64,000 bases of DNA from a bacterium (GTDB lineage: Bacteria > Planctomycetota > JAFGQW01): assembly GCA_030426805.1 (NCBI GenBank), contig JAUHXU010000005.1:186001-250000 (forward strand), written 5' to 3'. The notes beneath the pieces were generated by a model. That model had not been told where the DNA came from and did no database searches. It saw only the letters and a program-made list of their open reading frames with translations. Below are positions 17,451-27,100 of the stretch, one piece after another (within the stretch, counting starts at the first letter, position 1; every line of letters begins with the position of its first letter). Made by a program: the position numbers and the translations under genes.

Positions 17451-19178
17451 TCAACTGTCGGGATCGGCGCGGTGGACGGTGAGCTGCGGGAACGGGATGT
17501 TCCAGTCGTTCTCGTTGCATGCGTCGACGAGCGCGCGCTGGATCGCGCGGCCGATCTTCGCGTAGTCCTTCGCGGCGTCGCCGTTGAAGTCCACGAGCGC
17601 CCGATAGTCGAGGGACGACGAACCGGCGGCCGCAAACTCGACGTTCGTCTTGACCAGCCACGCCGGATCGAACTGCTCCTCGAGCGCCGCCTTCAGGAAC
17701 GCGGTGAATCGCTTCGGCACGTCGCTCGTCGCGATCGCCTGCAGCCCGTAGTCGATGCCGAACGTCGAACCGCAGCGGAATCCGCCGGACAGATTCGCCG
17801 GCGGCGCCGCGAGGAAGTCCGCGGCCGGGTAGGTGTGGACGAGACCGCCGACCGCCTGGAGTTGCACGATCTCCGGCGTCTGCAGCAGCACCTTGCCGTG
17901 GAGCCCGTCGGGCATCAGCACCCAGTCGCCCTCCTCGGTCGGGAACCACCCCTCGCGGTCGCTGGTCGGCCGCGAGTGCATCGACATCAGTTCGGTCACC
18001 GAGAGTCGGATCAGGCCGCCCGTGAGGCGCGGGTTCGTCAGCCGCGTGTAGAAGTTGAGCCGTGTGACGTGCCAGGGGAGGCCGTTGTAGATCACGCGCT
18101 CGTCCTCCCGGACCGTGCCGAGGTTCAGCACGAAGCGGATCTGCTCGACGAATCCGGGCAGGAACTGCTTGCTCGCCCACGCGATCAGCAGCAACACGAG
18201 CACTGCCAGCCCGAGAAGCACCCAATCGCCGCGCACGATCAGCACGATGAAGACCGCGAGCACCGCGAGCACGAGGACGATCAACTCGTAGAGCACGTCG
18301 AACACGCGCGAGTAGGTCGACCGCTTCCGGCCCTCGCGACGACGAAGCACTCGGCGCACACCCCGACGCGCCGCGCGCAATCCGAAGAACACCGCGAGGA
18401 ACGCGGCGACCGCGAGCACGATCGTGAACCCGACCCCGCGCACGAATCGATCGGAGTCGTCCTGGACTCCCTCCCAGAACCCCTTGTCCTCCGCCTCGAG
18501 CTTCTTCAGCCGAAAGCGCTCGACGGTCGCTCGGTTCCGGGCGTCGGTGCGCTCCTTCACCCAACGGGCACGTGACTCGAGCAACCGCGACCGGAGGGGG
18601 CCTTCCTCGGCATCCGCCAGGAGCGTCTCGATGTGCGCGAGCGCTTCGTTGATCTGCTTCTCGCGCTCCTCGAGTCCGCTGATCGTCGACTTCAGGTTCT
18701 GCACCGCCCGCGGCTTCTCGGTCAGGTCCTTCAGGGCCGCGATCGCCGGCTCGACGAGCTGTTGCAGCTCCGCCTGCAAATCGAACTTGTCGGACTTCGT
18801 CTCCTCGAACTCGGCGACGTCGATTCCGGTCGCGACCGACTCGAAGCTCTGTCGCAACCGGTCGAGTTCGGCCGTGAGCTTCGCCGCTTGCTCGGCGAAC
18901 GCCTTGCGCTCGGCTTCGCTCTTGTCACCCGTGGACTGCTGCGTGCGCACCGCGGCCAGTTCGTCCCGCTTGCGCTGGATCGACTCGAGGAGCGCGGCGA
19001 GGGCGACGCTCGGCTTCGGCGTCGTCGCACCGGTGTCGTCGCTCGTCGATGTCGACTGGGGTGTCGACTGGGGCCCCGGCTGGGGCCCCGGCTGGGGTGG
19101 CGTCTCTTGGGCGACGACCGACGCCCCGACGAACGCGAGGCTCGCGACGACAAGCGCCGGAACGAGGAAACGGACCAT
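17451..19178 (-). CDS. MscS-family mechanosensitive channel with periplasmic coiled coil
   Basis: A 575-residue membrane protein. A signal peptide (ends near VVAQE) is followed by a low-complexity PGPQ/STPQ stretch (residues 27-48) and a long charged coiled coil (about 60-225). Several membrane helices follow around 235-340, and then the MscS-like beta domain with FVLNLGTVREDERVIYNGLPW. Such proteins open under membrane tension or act as ion channels. It is last in the minus-strand unit S9 peptidase-DUF493-MscS, 15 bp after DUF493. A GGGAGGG ribosome-binding site precedes the ATG. Confidence 0.8.
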   Translation of the reverse strand: MVRFLVPALVVASLAFVGASVVAQETPPQPGPQPGPQSTPQSTSTSDDTGATTPKPSVALAALLESIQRKRDELAAVRTQQSTGDKSEAERKAFAEQAAKLTAELDRLRQSFESVATGIDVAEFEETKSDKFDLQAELQQLVEPAIAALKDLTEKPRAVQNLKSTISGLEEREKQINEALAHIETLLADAEEGPLRSRLLESRARWVKERTDARNRATVERFRLKKLEAEDKGFWEGVQDDSDRFVRGVGFTIVLAVAAFLAVFFGLRAARRGVRRVLRRREGRKRSTYSRVFDVLYELIVLVLAVLAVFIVLIVRGDWVLLGLAVLVLLLIAWASKQFLPGFVEQIRFVLNLGTVREDERVIYNGLPWHVTRLNFYTRLTNPRLTGGLIRLSVTELMSMHSRPTSDREGWFPTEEGDWVLMPDGLHGKVLLQTPEIVQLQAVGGLVHTYPAADFLAAPPANLSGGFRCGSTFGIDYGLQAIATSDVPKRFTAFLKAALEEQFDPAWLVKTNVEFAAAGSSSLDYRALVDFNGDAAKDYAKIGRAIQRALVDACNENDWNIPFPQLTVHRADPDS

Positions 19179-19193
19179 CGGTCGAATCCCTCC

Positions 19194-19487
19194 CTACAAG
19201 ACGAAGCGTGTGCCGTCGAGCTTGCCGACGCGCGCGTAGATCGCCTCGACGTGCTCGAACACCTCGTGGAAGATCTCGAACCGGTAGGCGACGTAGTTCC
19301 CCGACCGGCTCGGCCTCGCCGAACGGCGACGAATCTTGTCCGGCTCGACGACCGACTCGATCGTCGCGACCAACTTGGCGTGATACTCCGGCGCCGCATC
19401 GCCGATGAAACTGTACGAGACGAGCCCCGGCAGGTTCAGCTCGCGCTCGACCGCCTCGCGGTTCTTGAAGACGCCGTCATCGCTCAT
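19194..19487 (-). CDS. DUF493 (YbeD-like) small protein
   Basis: A 97-residue cytoplasmic protein that fits the DUF493/YbeD ferredoxin-like fold: an N-terminal SYSFIGDAAPEYHAKLVATIES strand-helix, a central SRSGNYVAYRFEIF strand and a C-terminal EVFEHVEAIYARVGKLDGTRFVL. Members of the family may be small regulators; no firm function is known. The ATG overlaps the stop of the S9 peptidase gene (ATGA). Confidence 0.7.
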   Translation of the reverse strand: MSDDGVFKNREAVERELNLPGLVSYSFIGDAAPEYHAKLVATIESVVEPDKIRRRSARPSRSGNYVAYRFEIFHEVFEHVEAIYARVGKLDGTRFVL

Positions 19488-21526
19488 CGCTTCAGCCACG
19501 CGTCGTAGTCGATGTCGAGCGGCGGCAGCGGCGCGGCACGGCGCTCGCGCTGCTTCACGTAGTGATCGAACCAGCGAATCCCGCGGACGCAGTAGTCGAA
19601 GCGGTAGACGTTCGTGCGGTTGCCGTGCCCCTCGCCCGGATACTGCACGTAGCGCACCGGCGTCTCGGTCGCGAACTTCACCGCGCGGTAGAGCATGAAC
19701 GGCTGGCTCGGGTGCACGCGCGGATCCGACGTGCCGCCGCACAACAACAGCGGGGTGCGACAGCGCTCCGCATGCGACAGCGGGCTGCGCTCGGCGAGGA
19801 ACTCGCGCTGCTCGTGCGGCCACTTCTCCTCGTAGTGCACCTGGTGGAACTCGTGCGGAATGTCCGACGTGTACCACTTCGTGCGGATGTCGGTGAACGG
19901 GACGAAGCTCACCGCGGCGGCGAAGTGGCGCGAGTGGAAGGTCGCGGCCCATGCGGCGGTGTAGCCCCCGTACGAGCCGCCGCCGAGACCGACGCGCTCC
20001 GGGTCGATCAGACCGCGCTTGGCGAGCGCGGCGATCGCATCGAGGTGGTCCTCGAACTCACGCCCCATCGGATCGCCGTGGTCGGCCTTCGCGAACGCGA
20101 CGCCGTAGCCGGTGGACGCGCGGTAGTTCGGATACCACGTGACGTAGCCACGCGCACACAGCATTTGGCCCCAGCGGCCGTAGTCGGTGTTCCAGCCGTC
20201 GGAGAAGTGAGCCTCCGGGCCCCCGTGCGCGACGATCACGAGCGGGTACCGCTGGCCGGCGGCGTAGTCGACCGGCAGCATCAGGATGCCCTCGATCGCG
20301 AGGCCGTCGCGCGCCTTGAACGAGAAGACCTCCTGGCGTCCGAGACGGATCTCCGCGAGCCACCGGTTCGAGTCGGTGCGGCGCTCGGGTCGGTATCCGT
20401 CGTCCGCGCGCACGAGCTCGAACACCTCGTTCGGGTGTGACGCGGTCGAGCCGATCGCGAACCAACGGCTGCCGCCGCGTGCGATCGTCCGGAACGCGAC
20501 GTCACCGGGAGCCGTCAGAGACTCGCGCTCGCCGGTCGCGACGTCGATCCGCCACAGAAACGTCTTCACGCCGACGCTGGCGCTGACGACCAGCGAGCCC
20601 GCCTCGGGCCACGTCACGTCGTGGATCATCCCCTTCAGGCCCGGGGTCAGCGCACGCGGCTCGCCACCGCCGGCAGCGACGACGTAGAGCATGCCCGCGT
20701 GCGGGTCGCGCTTGTCGGCGCCCGCGACGTACGCGAGCGCAGACCCGTCGGGCGACCACGCGTAGGCGCCGAGCTTGCCGGGGTTCGCGGCGAGTCGCCG
20801 CTGGCCGGGCGACGTGCCCGATGCGTCCACCGTGTAGAGCTGCGTGAACATGTAGCGGTCGTCGACGAGGTTGCGTGGCGCGATGCCGACCGCGAGTTTC
20901 GAGCCGTCCGGTGCGAACGCGAAGTGGTTGACGACGCCGCCCTTCGTCAGCGGCGTCGACTTGCCGGTGGCGACGTCGTAGCGATACAGCGTGGCCCCCA
21001 CCCAATCCTCGTCCACGACGACCTGCTTGAAGCCCCGCTTGCGGTTCTTCGCACGCAGCTTCGGCCGCTCGTCACGAGCGCTGTAGGCGATCGACTTGCC
21101 GTCGGGCGCCCACTCGTAGGACGACACGCCGCGTGGCGTCTTCGTGACGCGAACCGCCTCGCCGCCGTTCATCGGCAGCGCCCAGACCTCGGCGTGTGCA
21201 TCGTCCGCACCCTTGCGTACGAACGTGATCGCCTTGCCGTCGGGGCGCCACGCGACACCGCGCGCGCTCGCCTTGCCGCCGATCAGCAACCGCTCCCCGT
21301 CGCGGTCGAGGAGATACAGATGGTTGCGGTTCGCACCGGGGCCGCTGTCGAGCGGACGAGGAGCGAGTCGCGTGAACGCGACCGCGGATCCGTCGGGGCT
21401 CGGGTGGATGCCGGTCACGACCCGCAAGCGAGCGACGTCGGCCGGGGTGAGTCCCTGCGCAGGCACCTGCGCGAGGACGACGAGCGAGAGCAACAGCGTG
21501 GGCACCGCGATCGATCGGATGTGCAT
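19484..21526 (-). CDS. Secreted S9-family prolyl oligopeptidase-like peptidase
   Basis: A 680-residue exported serine peptidase. A signal peptide (MHIRSIAVPTLLLSL to about AQG) leads into a WD40-like beta-propeller (about 25-400) with repeated SPDGS or PDGKAI motifs, then an alpha/beta-hydrolase domain. The catalytic serine is S518 in GGGSYGGY, the acid is D601 in TSDPRVH, and the histidine is H634 in GEGHGN. It should cut short peptides in the periplasm. It starts the S9-DUF493-mscS unit. A TACGAT -10 box lies at 21586-21581 on the minus strand. Confidence 0.93.
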   Translation of the reverse strand: MHIRSIAVPTLLLSLVVLAQVPAQGLTPADVARLRVVTGIHPSPDGSAVAFTRLAPRPLDSGPGANRNHLYLLDRDGERLLIGGKASARGVAWRPDGKAITFVRKGADDAHAEVWALPMNGGEAVRVTKTPRGVSSYEWAPDGKSIAYSARDERPKLRAKNRKRGFKQVVVDEDWVGATLYRYDVATGKSTPLTKGGVVNHFAFAPDGSKLAVGIAPRNLVDDRYMFTQLYTVDASGTSPGQRRLAANPGKLGAYAWSPDGSALAYVAGADKRDPHAGMLYVVAAGGGEPRALTPGLKGMIHDVTWPEAGSLVVSASVGVKTFLWRIDVATGERESLTAPGDVAFRTIARGGSRWFAIGSTASHPNEVFELVRADDGYRPERRTDSNRWLAEIRLGRQEVFSFKARDGLAIEGILMLPVDYAAGQRYPLVIVAHGGPEAHFSDGWNTDYGRWGQMLCARGYVTWYPNYRASTGYGVAFAKADHGDPMGREFEDHLDAIAALAKRGLIDPERVGLGGGSYGGYTAAWAATFHSRHFAAAVSFVPFTDIRTKWYTSDIPHEFHQVHYEEKWPHEQREFLAERSPLSHAERCRTPLLLCGGTSDPRVHPSQPFMLYRAVKFATETPVRYVQYPGEGHGNRTNVYRFDYCVRGIRWFDHYVKQRERRAAPLPPLDIDYDAWLKR

Positions 21527-21701
21527 CTGGGGCGGGATCTCCGTGCGCGAGGAGCAGAGAAGCGGGCAGGCAGTTCCGGTATCGTAGCGCTCGGCCAGAT
21601 CGAAGGAAACGGAAATCGACCTTGCCGTGCGGTGCGAACAGGCATGAGAATCCGTCGTCGGCCGATCACGGCCGCGACACGAACACGAGAGGATCGAATC
21701 G

Positions 21702-22040
21702 ATGCGCAACGCTTTGCACGCGACGCTCGCCACGGCCGCCCTGTTGCTGCTGTGGGCCTGCGGCGGCTCCTCGGAGCTCGCGAACCACCAGATTCCGACC
21801 GACGCCGCACCCGGCAGCAAGGTCTTCGTCGTCGAGTTCACCGGCTTGTGAGGCGACAGCTGAGTGAAGTCGGTCGAGAAGACCGCGTCGCGCCTGGATG
21901 GCGTGACTCACACCTCCGCTGGCTGGAAGTCCGAGAAGCTCGTGATCGTGGCGAAGCCCGACAGCGTCGTCGACGAGAAGAAGATCCGGGACGCATTCGC
22001 CGACTCGGGATTCGCGATCAAGTCCCTCGTGAAGAAGTGA
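21702..22040 (+). CDS. Predicted selenoprotein: HMA-domain lipoprotein with two Sec codons
   Basis: Reading the two in-frame TGA codons as selenocysteine (U) gives one 112-residue protein. Residues 1-20 are a lipoprotein signal (LLLLWAC, cysteine 20). From about residue 40 it matches a heavy-metal-associated fold: KVFVVEF, then TGLUGDSUVKSVEKT, RLDGVTHTS, KLVIVAKPDSVV and a final helix IRDAFADSGFAIKSLV. The TGAs are codons 50 (21849-21851) and 54 (21861-21863), where HMA proteins have their metal-binding cysteines; the spacing here is U-x3-U rather than C-x2-C. No other stop interrupts the frame, and a GAGAGGAT ribosome-binding site precedes the ATG. Likely role: binding or redox handling of a soft metal at the cell envelope. 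The Sec-insertion machinery is not in the window. A pseudogene is the alternative. Confidence 0.78.
21852..21894 (+). promoter_or_regulatory. Candidate bacterial SECIS stem-loop
   Basis: Directly after the first in-frame TGA, GCGAC (21853-21857) pairs perfectly with GTCGC (21887-21891). Inside it CGGTC (21871-21875) pairs perfectly with GACCG (21881-21885), closing a five-base loop GAGAA that begins with G, as bacterial SECIS apical loops usually have. The apical loop is 24 nt after the first TGA and 12 nt after the second, which itself sits in the internal loop. The first distance fits known bacterial elements; the second is short. Confidence 0.55.
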
Positions 22041-22043
22041 CCC

Positions 22044-22724
22044 TCACACCGCGCCGGTGAGGAACGACGCGATCTCGGTAACGGTATCGCGTCGGATTCC
22101 GTGCCCGCCGGCGTGGCGGAGCAGGCGCGCGCGCACCCCGGCGGCGACCAGCTCGTCGACCGCGCGCGCCTGTCCCTCGACGCGCGTCGCTTCGTCGCGC
22201 TCGCCGTGCACCGCGAGCACCGGGTAGTCGTGCGCCGCCGCGATTTCGTCGCGCAGCGCCTCGACCTTGATGCGGCACGAGATCGCGACGAGCGCCCGGA
22301 AGCGCGCCCGCGATCGCAACGCGACGAACGAACCGAGGTAGCCGCCCTGGCTGTACCCGACGACCGCGCCCCGTGTGCCGTCGAGGCCGTAGCGTGCGAC
22401 CGCATCGTCGACGAACGCGAGCAGTGCGGCCTCGGCCTTCTCCAACGACCGGCGAAACGCGGCCTGGTCGCCGTCGTAGCCATACCACGAATGACCCAAT
22501 CGTCGCGCCTCCGCCGGGCCGACGACGACGTCGAACGGCGCCGACGGGTAGAGCCGCACGAACGGCAACGCGTCGAGCCGTTCGAGGCGCGCAGCGAGGC
22601 GGTCACCGCTGTCGCCATAGCCGTGCAGCGCGAGCACGAACGGCCACCCGCTCGCCGGCGCCTCCCCGGCCGGTCGCTCGACGACGAGCGGGACGTCGGC
22701 CGCATACCGCCACGAGTCGCTCAC
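22044..22724 (-). CDS. Alpha/beta hydrolase, carboxylesterase/phospholipase type
   Basis: A 226-residue cytoplasmic hydrolase of the carboxylesterase/phospholipase group. It has VLALHGYGDSGD (oxyanion region), the nucleophile elbow GYSQGGYLGS, VLAVHGERDEATR with the acid, and HAGGHGIRRD with the histidine. The substrate is unknown. The GTG start overlaps the stop of the efflux outer-membrane gene (GTGA), so it is the last member of the RND operon transcript. Confidence 0.85.
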   Translation of the reverse strand: MSDSWRYAADVPLVVERPAGEAPASGWPFVLALHGYGDSGDRLAARLERLDALPFVRLYPSAPFDVVVGPAEARRLGHSWYGYDGDQAAFRRSLEKAEAALLAFVDDAVARYGLDGTRGAVVGYSQGGYLGSFVALRSRARFRALVAISCRIKVEALRDEIAAAHDYPVLAVHGERDEATRVEGQARAVDELVAAGVRARLLRHAGGHGIRRDTVTEIASFLTGAV

Positions 22725-24139
22725 TCGCCCTCGCCCTCGCCCTGCCCCTCGCGGAGCGCCGCCCACCCCCCGCCGAGTGCCTTGTAGAGCGCGACGACCG
22801 CTTGCAACCGCTGCCGCCGCGCCGCCGACTCGGCCAGCTCCGCGTCGAACAGCGACCGCTCGGTGTCGAGCACGTCGAGGTAGCTCGTGAACTGCTCGTC
22901 GTAGAGGGCGCGCGCGAGCACCGTCGCCGACCGCGCGGCCTCGACCTGGCGCAAGCGCGTCTCCGCCTCCTCGCGATACGTGCGAACCGCGACGAGCGCA
23001 TCCTCGACCTCGCGCAGCGCGTTGAGAACGGTGCGCTCGTAGTCGAGCACCGCCTGCCGCGCACGCGCGGTCTCGACGTCGACCCGTCGCTCGTTCCGGC
23101 CGAACTCGAACAGCGGACCGGCGACACCGGCCCCGATGCTCCAGTAGCGCGCACTCGAGTCGATCCACTCGTCGATGTCGTCGCTGTTGAGACCCAGCGC
23201 GCCGGTCAGGCTCAGCGACGGGTAGCGAAGCGCTTCGGCGACGCCGATCCGCGCGGTCTGCGCGGCGGCGCGCTGCTCCGCGACGCGAATGTCCGGGCGG
23301 CGCTGCAACAACTCCGACGGCAGGCCGGCGGGCACGTCGACCCGCGTGTCGTCGATCTGCGCATCGCCGCGCTCGATGCGCCCCGGCGTCCGACCGAGCA
23401 GCACCCGCAGCGCGTGCTCGGCCTGCGCGATCGCGCGCTCGAGTTGCGTGACCGCGACCGCCGCGGTCGCCTCCTCGATCTCCGCCTGGTGCACGTCGAG
23501 CTTCGCGACGACGCCCTTGTCGAAGCGCTGATTCAGGATCCGCAGCGCATCGCGCCGCGACTTGAGCGTGCGACGACCGATCGCGAGTTGGGCATCGAGA
23601 TCGAGGAGCAGCACGTAGCTCGTCGCGACCTCGGCGACGAGCGAGATCACGACCGTGCGCTGCGCCCACTCGGTCGCGAGCAGGTCGGCGCGGGCCGCCT
23701 CGGTCGCGCGCCGATACTTGCCCCACAGGTCGACCTCGAAGAACGCGTCGAGCCCCAGGAGGAAGTCGCTGCGCGGCCGCGTGCGCCCGGCAAACGTCTC
23801 GTCACCGGGATCGGACCGGCCGACGCCCGCCCGGTAGCCGAACGACGGATACTGGTCGGCCTTGGCGAAACCGAGCGCCGCACGCGCTTCGGCGATGCGT
23901 TCGATCGCGATCGCGACGTCGTGGTTCTCGGCGAGCGCCGTCTCGATCAGCGCGGTCAGCCGATCATCACCGAGCAACTCCCACCACGGCAGGTTGGCGA
24001 TCGCGTCGCCGTCGGCGCGCGCGGACCGGTACGCCGCGGGCACCTCGATCGTCGGTCGCTCGAAGTCCGGACCGACGTTGCACGCCGCGAGCAGCAGGAG
24101 CGCGGCCGCGGATCCCGCCCTACGCACGAGCCCCATCAT
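22721..24139 (-). CDS. RND efflux outer-membrane channel (TolC/NodT family)
   Basis: A 472-residue outer-membrane lipoprotein: lipobox LLLLAAC near residue 18, then NVGPDFERP, which is diagnostic of the NodT/OprM-type family. The body is mostly helical with two repeated halves (LPWWELLGDDRLTALIETAL early, GLNSDDIDEWIDSSARYWSIGAGVAGPLFEFGR later). It forms the exit duct for the pump encoded just upstream. It overlaps the pump gene by ATGA and the esterase gene by GTGA. It ends in a short GEGEGE tail. Confidence 0.93.
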   Translation of the reverse strand: MMGLVRRAGSAAALLLLAACNVGPDFERPTIEVPAAYRSARADGDAIANLPWWELLGDDRLTALIETALAENHDVAIAIERIAEARAALGFAKADQYPSFGYRAGVGRSDPGDETFAGRTRPRSDFLLGLDAFFEVDLWGKYRRATEAARADLLATEWAQRTVVISLVAEVATSYVLLLDLDAQLAIGRRTLKSRRDALRILNQRFDKGVVAKLDVHQAEIEEATAAVAVTQLERAIAQAEHALRVLLGRTPGRIERGDAQIDDTRVDVPAGLPSELLQRRPDIRVAEQRAAAQTARIGVAEALRYPSLSLTGALGLNSDDIDEWIDSSARYWSIGAGVAGPLFEFGRNERRVDVETARARQAVLDYERTVLNALREVEDALVAVRTYREEAETRLRQVEAARSATVLARALYDEQFTSYLDVLDTERSLFDAELAESAARRQRLQAVVALYKALGGGWAALREGQGEGEGE

Positions 24140-27100
24140 GCGTCGCCCTCCGTCGGTGCCGTGTCCGGCTTGTCGTCGAGGACGAGCGGTTCGTCGTCGG
24201 TCGCCGGCGCCGCCTTCGCGCCACCGCGCAGTGTCTCGACGAGGACGTAGAGCATCGGCACGAACACGACGCCGAGGAGCGTCGCGGCGAGCAGTCCGCC
24301 GAAGACGCCCATACCGATCACCTTGCGTGCTTCTGCACCCGCGCCACTCGCGACGAGCAACGGCAGGAAGCCGAGCAGCGACGAGAAGGCGGTCATCAGG
24401 ATCGGTCGGAAGCGGTCGCGCGCGGCATCGAGCGCCGCGTCGAACGCGCTCGCGCCCGCCATCCGTCGCGCTCGCGCGAACTCGACGATCAGGATCGCGT
24501 TCTTCGCGGAGAGCCCGATCAGCATCACGAGGCCGATCTGCGCGAACACGTTGTTCAGATACGACTCGCTGCCGAGGCGCGCGAGGAAGATCGCGAGCAA
24601 CGAGCCGAGCACGGCGAACGGCGTCCCGAGCAGCACCGACACCGGCAGCGACCAGCTCTCGTAGAGCGCCGCGAGGATCAGGAAGACGAAGATCATCGCG
24701 AGGATGAACGTCTGGCTCGCCGAACCCGCGGCGGCGCGCTCCTGATACGACATGTTCGCCCACGCGTACGACATCTCGGGCGGCAGCACCTTCGCCGCGA
24801 CTTCCTCCAGCGCGTCGAGCGCGTCGTCCGAGCTGTAGCCCGGCGCGGGAACGCCGCTGATCTCCGCGGCACGGAACAGGTTGAACCGGTTCGTGTAGGA
24901 CGGCCCCGCCGTCGGCGACACCTCGACGAGGGTCGAGAGCGGCACACGCTCACCCTCCGGCCCGGTGACGAAGAACAGGCGGAGTTGCTCGGCCTGCTGT
25001 CGATACTCGGGCTCGGCTTGCACGTAGACGCGGTAGAGCCGACCGAAACGGTTGAAGTCGTTGACGTAGGCGCCGCCGAGGAACGCGCCGAGCGTCTGGT
25101 TCACCTCGTCCAGGGACAGCCCGAGCTTGAGCGCCTTGTCGGTGTCGAGTGTGACCGACACCTGCGGCACCGACGCGCGATACGTCGTGAACGCGCGCGC
25201 GATCTCGGGGCGCTCGGTCGCCGCCTCGATGAAGCGCTTCGCTTGCTGAGCCAGGAACGCCGGCGATCCGCCGCTGCGGTCCTGCAACTGCAACGTGAAC
25301 CCGGCCGACGTCCCGAGCCCCGGAATCGGCGGCGGCCCGAGCGCCATCAGGAACCCGGCGGGCACCTTCGCGGCGAACTGTCGGTTCAGATCGCGGACGA
25401 TCGCCGGCGCGGGGCGATCGGGTCGGTCGGCCCACGGCTCGAGCGAGACGAACAGCACCGCGGTGTTCGGCGCGATCGACCCGCTGAGCAAGCTGAAACC
25501 GGTCACCGTCGTGCAGTGCGCGACGCCCGGCGTGTTCATCGTGATCGCCTCGGCGAGTCGGCAGGCCGCATCCGTGCGCTGCAACGACGCCGCGTCGGGC
25601 AACTGCACGTTGACGATCAGGTAGCCCTGGTCCTCCTCGGGCACGAAGCCGGTCGGAATGCCCTTGCCGAGCAGCACCGTCGCGCCGATCAACAGCCCGA
25701 TGATCACGCCGCTGCGCAGCAGCCGTCGTGCGAAGAAGCCGGCGATCGTCACGTAGCCGCCGGTCGCGCGGTCGAGCAGCCGGTTGAACGCGCCGAAGAG
25801 CTTGCCGAGCGGCCCCTTCGAGCCGGACGACGGCCGGAGCAGCAGCGCGCACAGCGCCGGGCTGAGCGTCAGCGCGTTGATCGTCGACACCGCGACCGAC
25901 ACCGCGATCGTGATCGCGAACTGCTGGTAGAGTCGGCCGGTGATGCCGCCCATGAAGCCGACCGGCACGAACACCGCCATCAGGATCAGGGACGTCGCGA
26001 CGACCGGACCACCGACCTCGCGCATCGCCTGCACGGTCGCGTCGCGGGGGCTCATCCCCTTCTCGATGTGCACCGACACCGCCTCGACGATCACGATCGC
26101 GTCGTCGACGAGCATGCCGATCGCGAGCACGAGCCCGAGCAGCGACAGCACGTTGATCGAGAAGCCGAGCAACGGGAAGAACGCGAACGTGCCGACGAGC
26201 GCGACCGGGATCGCGAGCAGCGGGATCAGCGTCGCACGCCAGCTCTGCAGGAAGATGAAGACGACGAGGATCACGAGCGCGAGCGCTTGCATCAGCGTCA
26301 CGAGAATCTCGTCGATCCCGGCGCGCACGGCCGACGTCGTGTCGAGCGACACCTCGTATTCGAGGTCGTCGGGGAAGCGCGTCTTCATCTCGGCCATCAG
26401 TCCGCGGATCTCGTCGGCCACGGCGAGACCGTTGGCGTCGGGGAGCTGATAGATCGAGATCGCCGCGCACTCCTTGCCGTTGAAGCGGCCGGCCGAGTCG
26501 TAGAGCTGCGTGCCGAGTTCGACGCGGGCGACGTCCCGCACCCGGACCTGCGAGCCGTCTTCGTTGGAGCGGAGCACGACGGCGCCGAACTCCTCCGGCG
26601 TCGACAGGCGGCCGCTCGTGCGAACGGTGTAGGTGAACTCGGTGCCGGCCGGCGCGGGCGGTCCGCCGAGCTGCCCGCCGGGGGTGATCACGTTCTGCGC
26701 GCGGATCGCCTGGATCACCTCGGGCACGGTCATGCCGAGGCGTGCGAGGCGGTCGGGCTGCACCCAGATCCGCATCGCGTAGTCGCTGCCGCCGAACAGG
26801 TTCACCTGGCCGACGCCACGGACACGCGAGATCGCGTCGACGAGGTTGATGTTCGCGTAGTTGCTGAGGAAGTTGTTGTCGAACGAGCCCTTCGGCGAGT
26901 AGAGCGACACGATCATCAGCGGGAAGGCGAGCGCCTTCTTGACCGTGACCCCGGTCCGCTTCACCTCGTCGGGCAGGCTCGCCTGCGCTTCCGACAGGCG
27001 GTTCTGCACGAGGACGTTCGACATGTCGAGGTCGGCGCCGACTTCGAACGCGACACGCAGCTTGAGCGTGCCGTCGCCCGCGTTCGTCGACTTCATGTAG

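Noticed and set aside
21702..22040. Reading the HMA gene as a decayed pseudogene
   Set aside because: The only disruptions are two TGA codons at the two metal-ligand positions. The rest of the frame, signal peptide and ribosome-binding site are intact, and a SECIS-like stem-loop follows. Kept as the alternative rather than the main call.
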